Shown here one piece after another: positions 52,773 through 57,607 of a stretch of 57,607 nt of DNA (the first letter of the stretch is position 1; each line of letters begins with the position of its first letter). A model generated the notes under the pieces. The model was given only the letters and a program-made list of their open reading frames with translations, was not told the DNA's origin and did not search any database. This DNA comes from Thermoguttaceae bacterium (lineage in GTDB: Bacteria > Planctomycetota > Planctomycetia > Pirellulales > Thermoguttaceae), in NCBI GenBank assembly GCA_017937485.1, contig JAGBDN010000037.1:1-57607 (forward strand), in the 5' to 3' direction. Made by a program: the position numbers and the translations under genes.

Positions 52773-55364
52773 TCAAGCGCCGGGTCGCAGCCAACGCCGC
52801 AACGACGCCGCCGCGCGCTCCGGATTTCTCGCGACCAAATCGAGCGCTTCCCGACGCCGCGTCGCGTCGCCGACGTTCGAATCGCCCGTTTCCGCCGTTT
52901 TTTCGCCGACGCGCGTTCGTTTGCGTTCGTTCGACGCCCGAATTTCAAGCCAATCGTCCAACTCGTCCCAATCGTCGTAGTCGTCAAAATCGACCGCGTC
53001 CTCCCAACTTCCGCTCGTCTTACGTTCGACGCCGCCGTTCTCCGCGACGCCGTTTTGCGCCGACGAAGCCAAGCGACGAATCGGCGGATTTTGCCGAACG
53101 TTTCGCGTTCCCTCGTCGTTTTCTCCGACTTCCTCGTCTCGCGTCGACGGCTTCTTCTCTTCGATCCGCGCGATTCTTAACCGCCGCTCGAACGGTCGTT
53201 TCTCTCCTTCTCGACGCGTCGGCGCCGTTTCCGCGTCCTCCGCGTTTTCATTCTCCGAGACGTTTCGTTCGTTCCGATTATTCCGTTTCTTCCCTTTATT
53301 CCGGTCGTTCGACAGTTTCGCGTCGTTCGATTTCCCTTTATTTTCCTCGTCGTCGAAATCGACAAAATCGGCGCTCGCCTTCTTTCGACGGCGCGCCGTC
53401 GCGACCGCCGTTAACGCCAAAATCGTCAAAACCCCGACGCCGGCGGCGCCGATCGTCCTTGTTTTCGCGTCCGAGCGAAGCGCGCGTTCTTTCCAAAACG
53501 CCCAAAAATCGGCCGCCGTTTTCTTTTCCGACGGTTCGCTCGACGGTTCCTCCGCCGTTTCGTTCGCCGGCCCTTCCCAATTCGCCGCGTCGACCGTCGT
53601 TTCCTCCGCGACGCGCTCCGCCGTATCGGCTTTTTGCCCAAAATTCGCGACCACTTCGAACGCTCCGTTCGGATTATTTTCGGCGTCGCGACCGTCGTTC
53701 AAACGTTCGGCAAAATCGTTAGGATCGGTAAAAACGTCGACGGCGACCGAACGCGTCAGTTCGTTTTCGCTCCAACCGTTGCGTTCGGCGAGCGGACGCA
53801 ACAGCAACAGCGCGACGTTTTTCGTTTCTTCAATAATTTTTCGCTCCGTCGCTTGATAAAGCGCGCTCCAATTTCCGAACGTTTCGTCGGTCGCGAAAGT
53901 TTCGAGAGCGTTTTCCGCTTTCAAATTTTGCGCGACGCGGCGAACATACCCGCGCGGCGTCCCGACGCGAACGGCGAGCGCCCGCACTCGGAAACAAACG
54001 CGTTTCTCGTCCTCGACGCTTCCATTTTTCCCGTCTCCGACGTTCTTATTTTCGCTCTTCCCTTGTTTCTTCTCGACTTGCGCGACCGTTTCGGAACGCC
54101 CGCTCGTCTCGTTTTCTTTTAACGTTTCTTTTTTTGCGACTTGCGCGACCGGCTCGACTTGCGCGTCTTCTTCATTTTCCGCGTCTTCTCGATACCCCGC
54201 CGGAACGACGCCGCGACTCGGCGAATCGCGCCGCTCGGTCGCGCCGACCGAAATCACGCCGTTTCCTTTCGTTTTTCGCTCGACCCGCGCCAAATTTTGC
54301 GCTTCGACCGCCGCCGGAACTCGGGTCGCGACCGGATTTCCCAAGCGCGCGAAAGGCGCGCCGTTTCGCGTTCCTTTTTGAGCGGTTCCGCTCCAAGTCG
54401 CCAAAGTCCGCGGTTTTTCTATTTCCCCGACGTTCTCCACTTTCGCTTGCGCAAGCCGTTCCGCCGCGGAGACGCCGCGTCGGTTTGCCGCGGCTTTTTC
54501 GGTTCTCGCGATCGTCGCGCTCCCGTCGACGGCGTCGAGTTCCGTTTGAACGACGGCGTCGGCGTCGACGACGACTAATTCCGCGGCGACCGAAACGCGC
54601 GCGCCGTCCATATAATCAAACGTTTTCAACAATTTGTCGCGCCAATAAGTTTCAACGCGCTCTTTCTCAGCCGCCAACAACAAATCGTTTCCGTTGCCGA
54701 CCAAATTTTCCGAACCGAAATAAGATTTCCCGGCCTTTAAATCCAGAATTGAAATATTTTCGTTCAAATCGACGCCAAGTTGATGTTTCGCCGCGACGGT
54801 AATCGCCGACGTCAGGTTCGCGTCGAGTTCGCAACCTTCGCGACAAGCGACGCCGATCGACGCGGTAACGACCGTTTTCGCCGTCAGTCCCGCCTGTTCG
54901 CGTCGCGCCCGAACGCCGACGGTCGCGTATTCGACCCCGTCGATTTTTTCGAGCGTTTGCTCCAATTGGGAAGCGCAAGCGACCAAATCGCGCATTCGCG
55001 TTTTGGTTTCCGACTCGAACGCGCCCATTTCTCGAATCGCGTCGCGTCTCGACTCGCTCGGCGCCTTCGGATAAGCGCCGGCGTCCGCAAGCGCCGTTTG
55101 ATATTCGCTCTTTTTATTTTTCGGAACGAGAAGCCGTCCGTCGTCCCAAGACCATTCGTCGAGCCCCGCCGCCGCCAGCGCCGCGCTCGCCGCTTTTTGA
55201 TCTTCGCGACCGTATTTCCAACCGCCGAACGCGGATTCCCAACCGCTCGACGCGGAAAAACCGCCTCCGCAAAACGCCCAAACGCCCCAAGTTGCCAACG
55301 CAACCAACGCGCCGCCTCCGCAGAGTCGAAGCGTTCCTAATTTTTTGAGGTCGACGTCTTTCAT
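52773..55364 (-). CDS. fliF: Divergent FliF-like MS-ring protein
   Basis: This is an 863-aa, inner-membrane ring-forming protein, longer than normal FliF (about 550). An N-terminal helix spans about 16-34. YscJ/FliF-like ring motifs follow at about 50-215 (ALAAAGLDEWSWDDGRLLVP, then LVACASQLEQTLEKIDGVEYA). A long Lys/Glu/Asn-rich, low-complexity region covers about 320-450. The second helix is at about 637-656. A 200-residue charged tail ends in ARNPERAAASLRRWL (845-859), which matches the FliG-binding motif of FliF. It is 131 nt upstream of fliG. AGGA precedes the ATG. Confidence 0.85.
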   Translation of the reverse strand: MKDVDLKKLGTLRLCGGGALVALATWGVWAFCGGGFSASSGWESAFGGWKYGREDQKAASAALAAAGLDEWSWDDGRLLVPKNKKSEYQTALADAGAYPKAPSESRRDAIREMGAFESETKTRMRDLVACASQLEQTLEKIDGVEYATVGVRARREQAGLTAKTVVTASIGVACREGCELDANLTSAITVAAKHQLGVDLNENISILDLKAGKSYFGSENLVGNGNDLLLAAEKERVETYWRDKLLKTFDYMDGARVSVAAELVVVDADAVVQTELDAVDGSATIARTEKAAANRRGVSAAERLAQAKVENVGEIEKPRTLATWSGTAQKGTRNGAPFARLGNPVATRVPAAVEAQNLARVERKTKGNGVISVGATERRDSPSRGVVPAGYREDAENEEDAQVEPVAQVAKKETLKENETSGRSETVAQVEKKQGKSENKNVGDGKNGSVEDEKRVCFRVRALAVRVGTPRGYVRRVAQNLKAENALETFATDETFGNWSALYQATERKIIEETKNVALLLLRPLAERNGWSENELTRSVAVDVFTDPNDFAERLNDGRDAENNPNGAFEVVANFGQKADTAERVAEETTVDAANWEGPANETAEEPSSEPSEKKTAADFWAFWKERALRSDAKTRTIGAAGVGVLTILALTAVATARRRKKASADFVDFDDEENKGKSNDAKLSNDRNKGKKRNNRNERNVSENENAEDAETAPTRREGEKRPFERRLRIARIEEKKPSTRDEEVGENDEGTRNVRQNPPIRRLASSAQNGVAENGGVERKTSGSWEDAVDFDDYDDWDELDDWLEIRASNERKRTRVGEKTAETGDSNVGDATRRREALDLVARNPERAAASLRRWLRPGA

Positions 55365-55986
55365 TCGTTCATCCTAAAAGCCCAAAGCGCCTTCGTTCGC
55401 GTCGGCGGCGCCGATCGCCCAACCGTTAAAATCCGTTAAAACGGCGTTATCGTTGCGATGATAATGAATTCTCCTCTCGGCGGCAAGTCGTTTTTTCTAA
55501 AATTTCTTTCTTCGTCTTTCGCTTTTCCCTTGTTTTTTCTCTATTTTCGTCGACTTATCCGATCGTTTTACTTCGCGTCCTTTTTCCATCCCCCCTCTTC
55601 CTTTTATTTTACCTACCCCAATCCAACAACGCAATTTGCCTCGCCAAAAAACCGATTATACCGGTTGTAACGTCTTTAATCGCAACAAGCAGGCCTTATC
55701 GACGCCGGAGTCAAAAACTTGAGGAAAAATTCCCAAAATTTGCAAAATTCTCATTTTGTTTTCGCGTATTCGGAGTATAATGTTTAAGTCGTCGCGTCCA
55801 ACTCGTCGGCTTAAAGGTCGTCGTTTTCGCAAACGCTACAATCGGAGCTTCCGACGCGCGCCGTTTGCCGCGCTTTTAAGCGTCGTCGGCTTTGCGTCGT
55901 CGTTATAACGTCGTTTTATTATTATCGCGACCGATTGTTCGCGCGGCGTCCTCGTTCCGTCGTTCCCTTTGCTAGAAAGTGTTTTT
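55365..55986. other. Divergent intergenic region before the coiled-coil gene
   Basis: No credible gene. The first 300 nt are pyrimidine-rich and lightly AT-rich. A candidate plus-strand promoter is TTTTGT (55754-55759), a 16-nt spacer and TATAAT (55776-55781). The leader from there to 55987 is about 200 nt and contains several cgtcgtcgg-like blocks. A 70-residue frame at 55458-55670, rich in Phe and Ser, is not convincing. Confidence 0.5.
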
Positions 55987-56268
55987 ATGCAATTTCCCGA
56001 AATTATCGCTCTCTTAGCGCAATTTGCCCAACAGCTTCCGAGCGACGCGCAACCTTCCTTCCAACAAGCGCTTGAAACGTTGTCGGCGTGTTGCGAAAAA
56101 CTGGAACAACGCCGCGAACGCGACGAACAAACGCTCCGATTTATCCAGTTTGCGCTTGAAAATTTGCGCGTCGACGCGAAATATCTCGCCTTTGACTTGG
56201 AAGCGACGCGTCGGGAAAACGCCCGTTTGAATCAACTTTTGGAAACGTTCTTGAACAACGAACGTTGA
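55987..56268 (+). CDS. Small coiled-coil protein, unknown function
   Basis: This 93-aa protein is almost entirely helical: EALETLSACCEKLEQRRERD (residues about 27-46), then FIQFALENLRVDAKYLAFDLEATRRENARLNQLLET, a continuous heptad-like coiled coil. There are two adjacent cysteines (35-36). I start at 55987 (MQFPEI) although the frame is open six codons upstream; the GAAAG upstream is weak. It precedes the tRNA-Ala genes by 150 nt. I do not recognise a family. Confidence 0.7.
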   Translation: MQFPEIIALLAQFAQQLPSDAQPSFQQALETLSACCEKLEQRRERDEQTLRFIQFALENLRVDAKYLAFDLEATRRENARLNQLLETFLNNER

Positions 56269-56304
56269 AAGTTGGTAAAAAAACAAAAAAAATGAAAAAA
56301 GGCC

Positions 56305-56332
56305 GTTGACGAATCGTCAAGCCGTGGTATAT
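56305..56332 (+). promoter_or_regulatory. Promoter of the tRNA-Ala cluster
   Basis: TTGACG (56305-56310), a 16-nt spacer and TATATT (56327-56332). The mature tRNA begins 87 nt later. Confidence 0.75.
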
Positions 56333-56418
56333 TAAATTTGTTGTTTCGAGGCGAGGCTTGGTTTTCCCGTCGCTCGCTTTTTTCCAATTTGTTTTTGAAT
56401 TGGCGAAACGTCAAATTT

Positions 56419-56491
56419 GGGGGATTAGCTCAGTTGGGAGAGCGTTTGGCTGGCAGCCAAAAGGTCATCGGTTCGAACCCGTTATCCTCCA
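56419..56491 (+). tRNA. tRNA-Ala (anticodon GGC), copy 1
   Basis: This 73-nt cloverleaf has acceptor arms gggggat/atcctcc, which contain the G3:U70 pair that marks alanine tRNA. The anticodon loop ctggcag gives GGC. The T-stem atcgg/ccgtt has a T-T mismatch at positions 50-64. CCA is not encoded. Confidence 0.95.
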
Positions 56492-56598
56492 CTCGCCTTG
56501 AAGGCGGTTTTAAGCGAAGAGCGCGACGCTTTTGTCGTTCTTTTTGTTAAAGCGGCGTTTAAAAAACGTCGAACATTTGTCGCGAAGACGACGTTCCC

Positions 56599-56671
56599 GG
56601 GGGATTAGCTCAGTTGGGAGAGCGTTTGGCTGGCAGCCAAAAGGTCATCGGTTCGAACCCGTTATCCTCCA
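56599..56671 (+). tRNA. tRNA-Ala (anticodon GGC), copy 2
   Basis: This copy is identical in sequence to the first, with the same G3:U70 identity pair and the same T-stem mismatch. Confidence 0.95.
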
Positions 56672-56779
56672 CTCGCCTAAAAGGCGGTTTTAAGTGAAGA
56701 GCGCGACGTTTTTGTCGTTCTTTTTGTTAAAGCGGCGCTCAAAAAAGCGTCGAACATTTGTCGCGAAGACGACGTTCCC

Positions 56780-56852
56780 GGGGGATTAGCTCAGTTGGGA
56801 GAGCGTTTGGCTGGCAGCCAAAAGGTCATCGGTTCGAACCCGTTATCCTCCA
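56780..56852 (+). tRNA. tRNA-Ala (anticodon GGC), copy 3
   Basis: This copy is also identical to the first. It is followed directly by a terminator, so it ends the array. Confidence 0.95.
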
Positions 56853-56855
56853 TTA

Positions 56856-56882
56856 AGCTCCGATTTTTCGGGGCTTTTTTTA
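56856..56882 (+). terminator. Terminator of the tRNA-Ala cluster
   Basis: The stem agctccga/tcggggct (56856-56875; one G-T pair) is followed by seven T. Confidence 0.85.
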
Positions 56883-56967
56883 TTTCTTGTTTTGCCGCCG
56901 TCGCGTCGCGTTATCTTCCGCGTTTCCTCCGGATTTATCTTTTAAAATTCCAAGACCTCTCGCCGCG

Positions 56968-57607
<640 letters not shown>

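Larger units (their letters stand above)
56419..56852 (+). repeat. Triplicated tRNA-Ala unit of about 180 nt
   Basis: Units start at 56419, 56599 and 56780. The two spacers (56492-56598 and 56672-56779) are nearly identical and share the sequence after cctccactcgcc and before gggggatt, differing at only a few positions. This indicates recent tandem duplication with homogenisation. Confidence 0.93.

Noticed and set aside
55458..55670. 70-codon Phe/Ser-rich frame upstream of the coiled-coil gene
   Set aside because: It lies in a pyrimidine-rich non-coding stretch and has no ribosome site. The repeated TTT/TCC codons simply reflect base composition.

Overview
The window reads as a planctomycete chromosome segment, probably a contig from an uncultured, gut-type Pirellulales or Thermoguttaceae relative. 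The lineage call rests on two DUF1559 proteins with planctomycete-type prepilin heads, a DUF6677-like membrane protein, planctomycete-style FabI and UDPGP proteins, and several large proteins without clear relatives elsewhere. The lineage below phylum is inference. Both ends lie in tandem repeats (an 11-nt unit on the left, an 8-nt unit on the right), as expected where an assembly breaks.

Layout. 0.3-8.9 kb: an iron-sulfur flavoprotein, then a tripartite RND efflux system (adaptor and pump on the minus strand, outer-membrane lipoprotein divergent on the plus strand). 9.2-15.7 kb: a secreted GH43-like protein and a tricorn/S41 protease. 15.7-25.7 kb (minus strand): HigBA toxin-antitoxin, two tandem DUF1559 + lipoprotein pairs, quinolinate synthase, cysteine synthase, an NAD-dependent epimerase-like protein, a YbgC-type thioesterase and a DUF6677-like protein. 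26.1-29.2 kb (plus strand): a zinc-ribbon protein and a three-gene SPFH/zinc-ribbon/membrane operon. 29.3-35.7 kb: tRNA-Pro, a TetR regulator and an ABC transporter operon (ATPase, permease, 832-aa membrane protein). 36.2-43.3 kb (plus strand): a UDP-sugar pyrophosphorylase, two tandem PlsC acyltransferases and two secreted carbohydrate-related proteins (beta-helix and beta-propeller). 43.4-48.8 kb: a divergent HxlR/PPOX pair, NagA, FabI and PyrG. 49.0-55.4 kb: an orphan Imm51-like protein and a four-gene fliF-fliG-fliH-fliI island. 56-57 kb: a small coiled-coil gene and three identical tRNA-Ala genes.

Most noteworthy are: (1) the flagellar/type III export island, whose FliG keeps the N and middle domains but has no torque (C-terminal) domain, suggesting a non-rotating export base; (2) a CTP synthase that keeps the glutaminase cysteine but has Leu and Gln where the catalytic His and Glu should be, with a terminator-like hairpin in its long leader; (3) the SPFH/five-zinc-ribbon operon, which resembles a Bacillus ydj-type membrane module without PspA; (4) a duplicated 3' end of the RND pump gene. 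No CRISPR array, insertion sequence or rRNA was seen.
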